From assembly GCF_007558825.1 (NCBI RefSeq), contig NZ_VLTK01000006.1, forward strand, positions 1-64,000: DNA of 64,000 nt, given 5' to 3'. A program made the position numbers and the translations under genes. Under the pieces are notes generated by a model. It saw only the letters and a program-made list of their open reading frames with translations. It was not told where the DNA came from and did no database searches. This DNA comes from Brevibacterium aurantiacum. GTDB lineage: Bacteria; Actinomycetota; Actinomycetes; Actinomycetales; Brevibacteriaceae. Within the stretch, counting starts at the first letter, position 1. Each line of letters starts with the position of its first letter. Shown here piece by piece: positions 26,593-34,446 of this stretch.

Positions 26593-26616
26593 GCTTCCGC
26601 TTCCGCTTCCGCTTCC
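26593..26616. repeat. Hexamer microsatellite (GCTTCC x4)
   Basis: Four perfect tandem copies of GCTTCC follow the M20 gene and run directly into the left arm of the long palindrome at 26616. Confidence 0.95.
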
Positions 26617-26675
26617 GCTAGCCAAAAGTGCCCTGGTAGAGCACAAATGCTCTACGTGAGCACTTTTGGCTAGCG
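26616..26675. repeat. Nested 60-bp palindrome, possible bidirectional terminator or REP-like element
   Basis: Outer arms of 16 bases (CGCTAGCCAAAAGTGC at 26616-26631 and its exact complement at 26660-26675) enclose an inner perfect 8-bp stem (26636-26643 with 26648-26655) with a CAAA loop. The element sits between two converging genes (M20 amidase and a lysozyme-like protein), so a shared terminator is the simple reading, but neither side has a T-run. Its regularity and the nested inner hairpin also fit a dispersed repeat family, which needs a genome search. Confidence 0.8.
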
Positions 26676-26713
26676 GGAGTCAGGGCTCGCAGCAGCCGGA
26701 ACACATAGGTGCG

Positions 26714-27304
26714 TCAATTGATGGGCTCGACGTCCTGGTTCTCGTCGACGAGCTCTTCGGCCAGCGTCTCCCACTTGTCATAGGCGTCGGGATGTCCTGA
26801 GCCCTGGACCGCCTGGGCCGCGGCGCCGGGATCCATCGTCTCCCACCCCGCGATCTGGAGCAGCCCCGGGTTCGGGCACTCTGGATTGACTCCGTAGAAG
26901 GACTTCGAGGCGTACACCGCATCGGTGATCTGCCCGTGGGTACCCCAACCGTATGAGGGTCGCTGCTGGAACAGTCCGGCAGAGTCTTTGTCACCGCTGT
27001 CGAGATTCCGCAGACTCGACTCCTGCAACGCGGTCATGACTGCGATCTTCTGAGCCTGCGCCGAGAGATCAGCGCCCTTGCCGACGGCGATGATGGTGCG
27101 GGCATTGTCGATCTTCTCCTGCGAGAGCTGGCTGGTGTCTTGGGGCCTGGCACCTTCACCGCCAACAGAGGCGGTGCTCGCAGGAGTCGAGGCCTTGCCC
27201 GCGGGAGGAAGGGTCTCCGCAGGCGCTGCGGTCGCCGCAGACGCGCCACCGGCGAGGAGGCCTGCGGAAAGAGCGGTCACCGCTAATGCTCGTGCAAGTT
27301 TCAT
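26714..27304 (-). CDS. Secreted lysozyme-like protein, copy 1
   Basis: Protein of 196 residues from ATG 27304 (CAGGAG upstream; the longer frame to 27604 crosses repeats). A signal peptide (KLARALAVTALSAGLLAGG...ATAAPA) is followed by a Thr/Ser/Pro/Ala linker to about residue 55 and a domain of about 130 residues: ARTIIAVGKGADLS, AVMTALQESSLRNLD (candidate catalytic Glu), SAGLFQQRPSYGWGTHGQI and GAAAQAVQGSGHPDAYDKWE. This resembles actinobacterial secreted proteins with a lysozyme/transglycosylase-like fold, so cell-wall cleavage is likely but unproven. It is closely related to the protein at 28479-29087. Confidence 0.75.
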   Translation of the reverse strand: MKLARALAVTALSAGLLAGGASAATAAPAETLPPAGKASTPASTASVGGEGARPQDTSQLSQEKIDNARTIIAVGKGADLSAQAQKIAVMTALQESSLRNLDSGDKDSAGLFQQRPSYGWGTHGQITDAVYASKSFYGVNPECPNPGLLQIAGWETMDPGAAAQAVQGSGHPDAYDKWETLAEELVDENQDVEPIN

Positions 27305-27507
27305 CGGTTCTGATTCTCCTGAAATCTGCTCAATAGAGCAATGGGCATTGTGTTGAGCGGCAGGTCCGCGCGAAGTATCCACATCCGAGAGACACACGGC
27401 CCCCTGAAAACTCGCCCAGACTCCAGCCTCTCGAAGGGACAATGTCGCCTGCAACGAACACGGAGCTAACGGCTGTTGAATTGTGCTGATCCCGCGGCGT
27501 GTCGAAG

Positions 27508-27635
27508 CCGCACTGCGGTCGACTCTGCACTGCGGCCGACGCCGCACCACGGTTGACGCCGCACCACGGCCGACGCACTGCGACCGACGCACTGCGGTCG
27601 ACACCGCACTGCGGTCGACTCTGCACTGCGGCCGA
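27508..27635. repeat. Degenerate tandem repeats containing an exact 32-bp repeat
   Basis: A 32-base unit beginning CCGCACTGCGGTCGACTC occurs exactly at 27508-27539 and again at 27604-27635, 96 bases apart. The DNA between is built from worn copies of CTGCGGTCGAC, CCACGGTTGAC and CTGCGGCCGA. The unit length varies and there are no unique spacers, so this is not a CRISPR array. It lies just upstream of the nucleotidyltransferase gene. Confidence 0.85.
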
Positions 27636-27646
27636 GGCCGAAACAG

Positions 27647-27652
27647 TACTCT
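27647..27652 (+). promoter_or_regulatory. -10 box of the nucleotidyltransferase gene
   Basis: TACTCT lies 6 bases before the ATG at 27659 with no ribosome site between, which suggests a leaderless transcript starting at the edge of the repeat block. Confidence 0.45.
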
Positions 27653-27658
27653 TGCCCC

Positions 27659-28486
27659 ATGGACTCGAGACTGCCTGAGGAAGCTGCCCGCTCAGTCGAG
27701 TCGTATCTGCGGGTCGCAGACCGGCTGTTGCCGGGTGCGGTCACCGCATGCGCAATCGGTGGGTCCATCGCCCTTGGTGCCTACCGACCGGGCCGCAGCG
27801 ATATCGATGTCATCGCCGTCCTCAGCGATGAGTGGAAAGTCCACCGCAGTCTCATGGCACGCTTGAGGCTTCTGCATCTCGCTCAGGTGCCCCGTCTGAC
27901 CGTCCGTGCTACACGCGGTATGGGGTTCAGCGCATGCTGCAACACGGTATTCGTCTGGCAGTCCGAGATCACCCGTGCGGTGACTGAGATCCACCCGGTC
28001 GCGTCCCACGTCGGCGAGGTCTTCGACTCTCAGGGCGCTTTCGACGTCAATCCGGTGATCTGGAAGGAACTCGTCGACGGCGGCATCTCCGTCCGCGGTG
28101 GCCCCGTCTCGGATTGGAATCTCGACTCCGAGCCGGGTGAACTCCGCAATTGGGTGGCGCGCAACATCCGCGAGTATTGGGCACCGCTGGCTGAAAGCGC
28201 ACGCCGAGGTCGACGCACCTTGTCAGCTGGAGCTGTGGAGTGGTGCCTGCTGGGGCCGGCGCGAATGCACCACACCCTCCTGACCGGGGAGATCATCAGC
28301 AAGGAGGATGCCGGGCGGCACGCGCTCGAGGCTTTCCCTGACCACTCGGCGATCGTGGAGGTTGCCCTCGCCCGGCTGCGAGGCGATCCGCTTCCGACAA
28401 CCCCACCTCGTGATCAGTGGCGTGCACTGACTGCATCGGCGATGAGGTCGATCATCGCCGACTCCCCAGCGAACGACCTCATTTGA
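27659..28486 (+). CDS. Aminoglycoside adenylyltransferase-like nucleotidyltransferase
   Basis: Protein of 275 residues. The N-terminal nucleotidyltransferase fold shows GGSIALGAYRPGRSDIDVI, with Gly35-Ser36 and the metal-binding pair Asp48/Asp50, as in AadA/ANT enzymes that adenylylate aminoglycosides such as streptomycin. The C-terminal part (about 150-265; AVEWCLLGPARMHHTLLTGEIISKEDAG) corresponds to the DUF4111 helical domain of that group. Whether it confers resistance or modifies another hydroxyl compound is unknown. It lies between two lysozyme-like genes and overlaps the end of the second by 8 bases. Confidence 0.8.
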   Translation: MDSRLPEEAARSVESYLRVADRLLPGAVTACAIGGSIALGAYRPGRSDIDVIAVLSDEWKVHRSLMARLRLLHLAQVPRLTVRATRGMGFSACCNTVFVWQSEITRAVTEIHPVASHVGEVFDSQGAFDVNPVIWKELVDGGISVRGGPVSDWNLDSEPGELRNWVARNIREYWAPLAESARRGRRTLSAGAVEWCLLGPARMHHTLLTGEIISKEDAGRHALEAFPDHSAIVEVALARLRGDPLPTTPPRDQWRALTASAMRSIIADSPANDLI

Positions 28487-29087
28487 TATCGTCGACGTCC
28501 TGGTTGTCATCGACGAGTTGCGCGGCAAGGGGTTCCCACTTCGCGTATTCGTCGGGGAATGCCGAGGACTGCACGTCCTGCGCGGCCTGACCCGGGTCGA
28601 TGTTCTCCCAGTTGCCGATCTGAGTCAGGCCCGGATTGGGACTATCAGGGTTGACTCCATAGAACGACTTCGAGGCGAAAACGGGATCCTCCACCTGCTC
28701 AGCCGATCCCCAGTTCATCGAGGGGCGCTGCTGGAATGCTCCGACTGAGTCACGATCCCCGCCGTCGAGATTCTGCAGGCTCGACTCCTGCAGTGCGGTC
28801 ATCACGGCGATCTTCTGGGCCTTCTCGGACAGGTCCGCCCCCTTACCGACGCCGATGATGGTGCGAGCAGTCTCGATCTGCTCGGAGCTGAGCTCATCCG
28901 GATCGTCGATGCCCACGGCTGTGCCGTCGCCCTGGCCCTGACCGGCGCCCGAGACGTTCTCGCCCGGCTGGTCGACGGCTCCTGTGATCGGACCCGCCGC
29001 GGCCGAGGTCGCCGCACCCAGGGAGAGACCCCCTGCGATGACGGCAGCGGACAGTGCAGTCACCGCAAATTTGCGCACGCTTTTCAT
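28479..29087 (-). CDS. Secreted lysozyme-like protein, copy 2
   Basis: Protein of 202 residues, a clear paralogue of the one at 26714-27304. A signal peptide (VRKFAVTALSAAVIAGG...SAAAG) and a Gly/Gln/Asp-rich linker lead into the same domain: ARTIIGVGKGADLSEKAQK, AVMTALQESSLQNLDGGD (candidate catalytic Glu), SVGAFQQRPSMNWGSAEQ, and QAAQDVQSSAFPDEYAKWE. Both copies end in a D-NQDV-I-like tail. The protein is likely exported and acts on peptidoglycan; this is inferred from resemblance only. Its stop region overlaps the convergent nucleotidyltransferase gene by 8 bases. Confidence 0.75.
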   Translation of the reverse strand: MKSVRKFAVTALSAAVIAGGLSLGAATSAAAGPITGAVDQPGENVSGAGQGQGDGTAVGIDDPDELSSEQIETARTIIGVGKGADLSEKAQKIAVMTALQESSLQNLDGGDRDSVGAFQQRPSMNWGSAEQVEDPVFASKSFYGVNPDSPNPGLTQIGNWENIDPGQAAQDVQSSAFPDEYAKWEPLAAQLVDDNQDVDDIK

Positions 29088-29421
29088 CTGTTCTCACTTT
29101 CCTGTTGGATCGGGCGAGCTGCCCGGACGGCGTCCTGATCGGATTCGGCACACATCTGCTTCCTGCTTTCGGCACAGGGATGCTCCGGTAATCGCCTCAC
29201 ACCACACTGTCGGACGCAGGAAGGCGGTTCAATGCCGAGACGCTCATAGGTGGCTTAGTCTCGCCGCAACGAATCGGAAGGGGCTGGTGAGCATCAACTC
29301 AGAATTCGCTGGATGCTCTGCGGCACCGCGGGGCGCCCGCACGCATCCGTGACCCGGGTCTCGGCCCGCCCATCGGGCCACTCGAAGGTGCGGGTCAGGC
29401 TCCATTCAGGCGCGCGTCCGT
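29088..29421. other. Gap between the lysozyme-like gene and selB
   Basis: A 334-bp region. From 29421 to about 29298 the minus strand carries an open stretch of about 40 codons (SLTRTFEWPDGRAETRVTD...), ending at TGA, in a different frame from selB and with protein-like composition but no start codon or ribosome site. It may be the end of a lost gene; I do not recognise it. The remainder should contain the promoter of the lysozyme-like gene; no clear elements were identified. Confidence 0.4.
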
Positions 29422-31242
29422 CTACCTCACAACCTCGCGTGATGTGTTGTCGATACGGCGGGTCCAACCGCGACCGTCGAGGTGTTCGAGCAGGGGAATG
29501 ACGACGCGTCGCGTGGTACCCAGAGCCTTCCTGGCCGCACTCGTCGTGAACGGCTGGTCCAGTCCAGCAAGCAGTCGCATCGCCTGTGCCGGCGTCCGTG
29601 GTGACACAACCACACCGTCACCGAGGCGCAGGAGCCGTCCCGCGGACTCGGCGACTGCAAGCTCCCGCACTCCCAGTCGGAGCTCTCGCAGGTCATCGGC
29701 CTCGGGAGCCGCGAAGGGATTGACCGCCAAGCGTCGTTCCACCTCGGCGACGCCCGCCTCCGCCGGACCCAGATCGGCGGTGTGCCCGGGCGGGCGGACC
29801 ATGCCCTTGACCGTATCGAGGCCGGCGCGAGAGGCGATGGCAGCGACGAGTTCCTGACCGCCGCCGTCAGGCAATGGAGGGTCGACCCGGCGCAGCTGTT
29901 CGGCCAGTGCTTTTTCGGGTACACCAGCAGCCAGAGGCTCTGCCGCAAGCTTCGCCTTCACGATGGTCCCGGCGTCCTCGACCCACTTCTCGAGTGTCGG
30001 CCTGTGGACGAGCCATCCTCCGGCGATCTCTTCAACACCCTCGACGCCGTCGGGAAGCGTCAGTCCGAAGCGGACCAATCTGGCCCGTTCGACGGCTCCC
30101 CGGCGGGCCACCTCGGCGAGGATGTCTCCGGTCTCCGGACGATCGGTCAACTCACGAGCTCGCCTGGTGCCAGCACCTCTGCGGCTCAGTTCCGGCGGGT
30201 CGACGTCGACGATGATGACTCCCGCGAAGACGTTGCGGCTGCCGGGGCTGCGCAGCACGATCCGGTCCGTGACCTGCAGCGGCAGCGGACGCTCGAGTGT
30301 GAGGCGGGCGTGGTCGCCGTCGAACGGCCTCATGTGCACCGGGACCGCGGCGGTTCCGATGTGGAGCATGAGTCCGTGCACGCCCTCGTCGAGTGGCTGG
30401 CCCATGGTTCGGCGAACGTCGATGTTTTCGACGATCGGCCAAGCATCGTCGGTGATGAGAGCGTCACCGCGGTGGATGTCATCGGCCGCGACCTCGCGCA
30501 GATTCACGGCGACACGGGTGCTGGGGGCGATCACCTCGGCGGAGGAGTTCCGACTCTGCAGACCACGGACGGTCGTCGCCTCGTCCGAGGTCTCCCCGAC
30601 GAGGCGCAGACGATCACCGGTGCGCAGGGTTCCGACCGTGAGCGTGCCGGTGACCACGGTGCCGGCGCCCTTGATCGTGAAGGCACGGTCGACCCACAGC
30701 CGCAGTCGGGCCCCCACGTCAGGGGCCGGCGCTTCGGCGGTGACCTCATCCAACGTTGCGATGAGCGCGTCCATGCCGTCCCCGTTGGTTGCCGAGACCG
30801 GAAGCACTGGAGCATCGGCCAGCGGTGTGCCCCGAAGTTCGGCTCTGATCTGGGCCTCTGTCACTGCGACCGACTCGGGGGCGAGGTCCGCGCGGGTGAT
30901 GACGACGAGACCGCGGGTGATGCCCAGCGCGGTGATCGCGTCCCGGTGGTCACTCGACTGGGCCTGCCACCCCTTGTCAGCTGCGACGACGAGACACACG
31001 ATTGGAGCCGGGCCGACGCCTGCGAGCATGTTCGCGAGGAACCTCTCATGCCCGGGAACGTCGACGAAGGCAAGTTCCCTCCCGGACGGCAGAGTCGTCC
31101 AGGCGAAGCCGAGGTCGATCGTCAGACCCCGCTTCCTCTCCTCTGCCCACCGGTCCGGTTCCATGCCGGTCAGGGCGTTGACCAGGGTTGACTTCCCGTG
31201 ATCGACGTGGCCGGCGGTTGCGAGAACGTACATCTCAGGCAT
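29422..31242 (-). CDS. selB: Selenocysteine-specific elongation factor SelB
   Basis: Protein of about 606 residues. The N-terminal GTPase has GHVDHGKSTLV (G1), DVPGHERFL (G3) and TRADL (G4), followed by EF-Tu-like domains 2-3 and C-terminal winged-helix repeats (TTSAARKALGTTRRVVIPLLEHLD) that bind the SECIS hairpin. It delivers Sec-tRNA to the ribosome at recoded UGA codons. ATG 31242 overlaps the end of selA by 8 bases; ATG 31233 directly after the selA stop is equally possible and matches the usual start of the family (MYVLATAGHVDHG). It forms one operon with tRNA-Sec and selA; the obvious client in this window is FdhA. Confidence 0.94.
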   Translation of the reverse strand: MPEMYVLATAGHVDHGKSTLVNALTGMEPDRWAEERKRGLTIDLGFAWTTLPSGRELAFVDVPGHERFLANMLAGVGPAPIVCLVVAADKGWQAQSSDHRDAITALGITRGLVVITRADLAPESVAVTEAQIRAELRGTPLADAPVLPVSATNGDGMDALIATLDEVTAEAPAPDVGARLRLWVDRAFTIKGAGTVVTGTLTVGTLRTGDRLRLVGETSDEATTVRGLQSRNSSAEVIAPSTRVAVNLREVAADDIHRGDALITDDAWPIVENIDVRRTMGQPLDEGVHGLMLHIGTAAVPVHMRPFDGDHARLTLERPLPLQVTDRIVLRSPGSRNVFAGVIIVDVDPPELSRRGAGTRRARELTDRPETGDILAEVARRGAVERARLVRFGLTLPDGVEGVEEIAGGWLVHRPTLEKWVEDAGTIVKAKLAAEPLAAGVPEKALAEQLRRVDPPLPDGGGQELVAAIASRAGLDTVKGMVRPPGHTADLGPAEAGVAEVERRLAVNPFAAPEADDLRELRLGVRELAVAESAGRLLRLGDGVVVSPRTPAQAMRLLAGLDQPFTTSAARKALGTTRRVVIPLLEHLDGRGWTRRIDNTSREVVR

Positions 31243-32671
31243 GGTTCGTGAAGTCCGGATCATCGCTGGAACCCACACCATCGTCGCCGAGGCGGCTCCG
31301 CGTGTTCGCACGAGCCCGGTTCACGGCCTCGCCGATTCGATCGTCATCGACTTCGGGAACGCAGCGCAGGTCGATGAGGCATCGTCCCTGGTGCACTCGG
31401 GCGACGACTGCCGGGTCGCCGAGGCGCAGCGGGCGGGCGAGCTCCTCGGGCAGTTCGACGGCCCATCCGGGAAGGGGAACACCGGGGGCTCCCCCGCCGC
31501 CGACGCGCCCGTCGTGGGCGACAACGGTTCCGGAGACGAGGCTGGCCAGGCGTTCGGCGCGTTTCCTGAGCCGATCGACGTCGATGTGCAGAGCCTGACG
31601 GACCGGATTCTCTGTGTTCGCGACCGTGGCCTCGATCGCCGCCAGCGTGAGTTTGTCGGTGCGCATCGCCCTGGCCAAGGGGTGCGTCGCGATGCGCTGC
31701 ACGGCGTCGCTGCGGCCGAGGATGAGTCCGGCCTGCGGGCCGCCGAGGAGTTTGTCGCCGCTGACGATGACGACATCGGCTCCGGCGGCGAGCGCACCGG
31801 CGATGTCGGGTTCGTCGGGCAGGTAGGGGTCGGGTTCGAAGAGTCCGCTGCCCAGATCGGCGATGAGTGGGAGCTCATGTTCGTCGGCGAGTTCACGCAG
31901 CGCAGCGATCTCGACGGAGGCGGTGAAGCCTTCGACTCGGAAATTGCTCGTGTGGACCTTGAGCAGACTCGCAGTCTGGTTGTTGATGGCCCGGGCGTAG
32001 TCGTCGAGATGGGTGCGGTTCGTCATGCCGACTTCCCGGATCCGGGAACCGGTCGTCGTCATGAGATCGGGCAGGCGGAAGCCAGCACCGATCTCGATGA
32101 GTTCCCCACGACTGACGATGATCTCGCCTGCCACTTTCGCGTCGATCGCACCGGCCGAACCGTCATTTCCTGTCGCTTCGTCGCCGCGCAGCGCAGTGAC
32201 GGCGAGCAGCAGCGCAGCCGCACCGTTGTTGACGACCAGCACGTCCTCGGCTCCCGGGCAGGCACGCAGAAGCGCCCGCTTCGCGCCAGTCCCTCGCTTG
32301 CTGCGCTTACCGGAGTCCAGATCCATCTCCACGTCGACATAGCCGGTCGCATCGGCCACGGCTCGCCGGGCTGAGGCAGACAGTGGGGCGCGGCCGAGGT
32401 TGGTGTGGACGATGATTCCGGTGGCGTTGAGCACCGGGGTCAGAGAGGAGACCGAACGGGAACTCAGGTGTTCGATGACGGTGGGGGCCACCTCGGCGGC
32501 GGGGATCTCACCGGCGCGAGCGGCGGCCTGAGCTTCGAAGATGATCGCCCTGATCGTCGACTGGCTCAGCCTCTCACCTGCGGTGATGACCTCTGGGAGG
32601 GCGAGGAGATGATCGGTGCGCGGGATGCGGCGCCGCGGATCCGTGTCGGCCAAGACTGCGTTCTCCTTCAC
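31235..32671 (-). CDS. selA: L-seryl-tRNA(Sec) selenium transferase SelA
   Basis: Protein of up to 478 residues, full length for SelA, a PLP enzyme that converts seryl-tRNA(Sec) to selenocysteinyl-tRNA(Sec) using selenophosphate from SelD. RRIPRTDHLL opens the conserved part; LNATGIIVHTNLGRAPLS and the PLP lysine in SGDKLLGGPQAGLI are clear. The annotated start is GTG 32671. An AAGGAG lies just after it, so a start a few codons later (TTG in front of ADTDPRRR) is also possible. It is 60 bases downstream of tRNA-Sec on the same strand. Confidence 0.95.
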   Translation of the reverse strand: MKENAVLADTDPRRRIPRTDHLLALPEVITAGERLSQSTIRAIIFEAQAAARAGEIPAAEVAPTVIEHLSSRSVSSLTPVLNATGIIVHTNLGRAPLSASARRAVADATGYVDVEMDLDSGKRSKRGTGAKRALLRACPGAEDVLVVNNGAAALLLAVTALRGDEATGNDGSAGAIDAKVAGEIIVSRGELIEIGAGFRLPDLMTTTGSRIREVGMTNRTHLDDYARAINNQTASLLKVHTSNFRVEGFTASVEIAALRELADEHELPLIADLGSGLFEPDPYLPDEPDIAGALAAGADVVIVSGDKLLGGPQAGLILGRSDAVQRIATHPLARAMRTDKLTLAAIEATVANTENPVRQALHIDVDRLRKRAERLASLVSGTVVAHDGRVGGGGAPGVPLPGWAVELPEELARPLRLGDPAVVARVHQGRCLIDLRCVPEVDDDRIGEAVNRARANTRSRLGDDGVGSSDDPDFTNHA

Positions 32672-32731
32672 TGCGCTCGGTCCCTGCTGCGGACGCGAAC
32701 TCCGAGGCTGCAGGTGTGTCGACGATGCTGG

Positions 32732-32826
32732 TGGCGGAGGCGGACGGGAATCGAACCCGCCAGACCGAGATACTCGGTCTCACCGGTTTTGAAGACCGGG
32801 GAGCCCACCAGGACTCGGACGCCTCC
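32732..32826 (-). tRNA. selC: tRNA-Sec (anticodon TCA)
   Basis: The minus strand folds into a 95-base tRNA. The acceptor 5' strand begins GGAGGCG and pairs with CGCCTCC before the discriminator G and an encoded CCA (32732-32734). The anticodon loop reads CTTCAAA with anticodon TCA, which decodes UGA. A long variable arm (GACCGAG...CTCGGTC) and the TTCGATTC T-loop region are present. The length and extra arm are typical of bacterial tRNA-Sec. It lies directly upstream of selA and selB on the same strand. Confidence 0.95.
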
Positions 32827-33007
32827 ACGAGGAATCCTACCGTGCCGGGTGGGGGTCCTGCCCTTCGCACCAGGAGTCGCGCGCACCGTCCGCTGTCAGC
32901 GGCGCCTGCCCTTCTCCAGTCCCGTATCTTATGAGCATGGATGAACGTGCCACGGCCACTCACAGCCGCTGTTGCGAGACGGAGATCATCGAGACAGCGA
33001 TGGTCCT

Positions 33008-34201
33008 TCATGACGTGATCTGAAGTGCCGCTTCCAGATCTTCCAGGAGGTCGGACGAGTCTTCGATTCCCACAGACAGGCGGATAGTGCCTGGCAGAAT
33101 TCCGAGTTGCTGACGTTGTCCTTCCGACACAGCCGAATGTGAGGTCCTACTCGGCAGGCATGCAAGCGATTCGACACTCCCCAAGCTTGAAGCTTCGTGA
33201 ATGACGCTGAGATCGGCAATCAGCCGTGAAGCGCGATCGTCGCCGCCGCTGACACAGAAAGTGACGATGGCTGCGCCCTTCAGTCCCAGCTCATCAGCGA
33301 GGTCCCTATCGGCATAAGAGCCGATCGTGGGATGTGTAACAGCCTCCACTCCAGATTTGGATTCGAGATAGTCAGCGATGATCTCCGCATTCAAACATGC
33401 TCGCTCGGTTCTAATGACCAGGGTCTTCAAACCACGGTCCAGCAGAGCGGCTCCCTGCGGAAGAAGAGTGCTTCCAAAGACCACCGAAGACTGACGAACA
33501 AGATCGATCGTCTCCTTTTTTCCGGAGGCCACACCCGCGGTGACATCCGAGTGCCCGTTGAGGTATTTGGTTGCCGAATGCAGCACAACGTCGAAGCCAT
33601 GTTCCAAGGGCTTGAGCATCGGCGGTGGGGTGAAGGTTGCGTCTACGACAGCTTTCGCTCCCACATCGTGCGCGAGTGAGGCCAGCGCGGTGAGGTTCGC
33701 CAGGCGCAGCATCGGATTCGACAGAGACTCGACAAAGATGAGGGAAGGCGAGTCGGCGAGCTGGCGTTTCCACTCGGCCAAGTCATCCACGGCAACAAAG
33801 CGGACTGTGCGCCCGAAGTCAGAAAACTGCTGACGCAAGAATGCCGATGTCTCTCCGTAGAGTTCTTCGGCAGCAACCAGGGTTCCCCCTGGCGGGACCA
33901 ATGACAACAATGTCGTGGTGATTGCAGCCATGCCCGAGGAGAACAGAACCGCGCTCTCAGCCCCTTCGAGGGCAGCGATCTTCTCTTCGACTGATTCGAC
34001 AGTCGGGTTTCGGTTTCGGCTGTAGTACCACGATCGCTCACCTCCGGTTTCTTGGATGTCACGATAGTCATCGTCGTCAAGATCGAAATTCACCGATGTA
34101 TAGATCGCATCCACGATCGGCCTTGGTCCGGAACCGGCGAAGCGTCGCCCCTGGGATACGGCAGTAGTAGACAATTCGAATTGTGGTCGGATCTGCTTCA
34201 T
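33008..34201 (-). CDS. PLP-dependent transsulfuration enzyme (cystathionine synthase/lyase family)
   Basis: Protein of 397 residues from ATG 34201 (AGGGAAG upstream). It belongs to the Cys/Met metabolism PLP family: YYSRNRNPTVESVEEKIAALEG, SSGMAAITTTLLSLV, VDATFTPPPMLKPLEHGFDVVLHSATKYLNGHSDVTAG with the PLP lysine in SATKY, and a C-terminal SLGSVESLACLPSRTSH. Members interconvert homocysteine, cystathionine, cysteine and methionine, or degrade methionine to methanethiol. The exact reaction is not clear. It stands alone between selCA and the esterase gene, with no nearby sulfur genes. Confidence 0.85.
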   Translation of the reverse strand: MKQIRPQFELSTTAVSQGRRFAGSGPRPIVDAIYTSVNFDLDDDDYRDIQETGGERSWYYSRNRNPTVESVEEKIAALEGAESAVLFSSGMAAITTTLLSLVPPGGTLVAAEELYGETSAFLRQQFSDFGRTVRFVAVDDLAEWKRQLADSPSLIFVESLSNPMLRLANLTALASLAHDVGAKAVVDATFTPPPMLKPLEHGFDVVLHSATKYLNGHSDVTAGVASGKKETIDLVRQSSVVFGSTLLPQGAALLDRGLKTLVIRTERACLNAEIIADYLESKSGVEAVTHPTIGSYADRDLADELGLKGAAIVTFCVSGGDDRASRLIADLSVIHEASSLGSVESLACLPSRTSHSAVSEGQRQQLGILPGTIRLSVGIEDSSDLLEDLEAALQITS

Positions 34202-34446
34202 TCTTCTTCCCTGCTGGGGTACGAAAATTCGCGAAAGGCGATTCAGCGATTCAGCGATTTCTACGGACCAGTAGTGTGTCAATGAGGGAAGTCAGGGTCA
34301 CCTCCATCGTCGGAAGTGATTGAACGACCACTCACTGGGGACTCCAATCGTCTCCGATCCTACCGCGCCAGGTGAGGATCCTGTCGCCCGGATCTGCGCG
34401 TATGGGCAGTGCTAGGCTGATTTCGGAGACGCACTGAGGTCATCCG

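Larger units (their letters stand above)
27305..27658. other. Intergenic region with degenerate tandem repeats
   Basis: A 354-bp gap between divergent genes. 27480-27640 is filled with repeats (listed separately). 27305-27480 is upstream of the lysozyme-like gene and holds its ribosome site; no clear promoter pair was recognised. No gene is seen. Confidence 0.5.

Noticed and set aside
27508-27635. Possible CRISPR array
   Set aside because: The repeat copies are contiguous and degenerate, of varying length, without unique spacers, and there are no cas genes.
29782-31191. 469-codon plus-strand frame
   Set aside because: It is antisense to selB, which is unambiguous by its GTPase motifs.
32932-33024. 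30-codon frame starting ATGAGCATGG after tRNA-Sec
   Set aside because: No ribosome site and no resemblance; it overlaps the end of the PLP enzyme gene.
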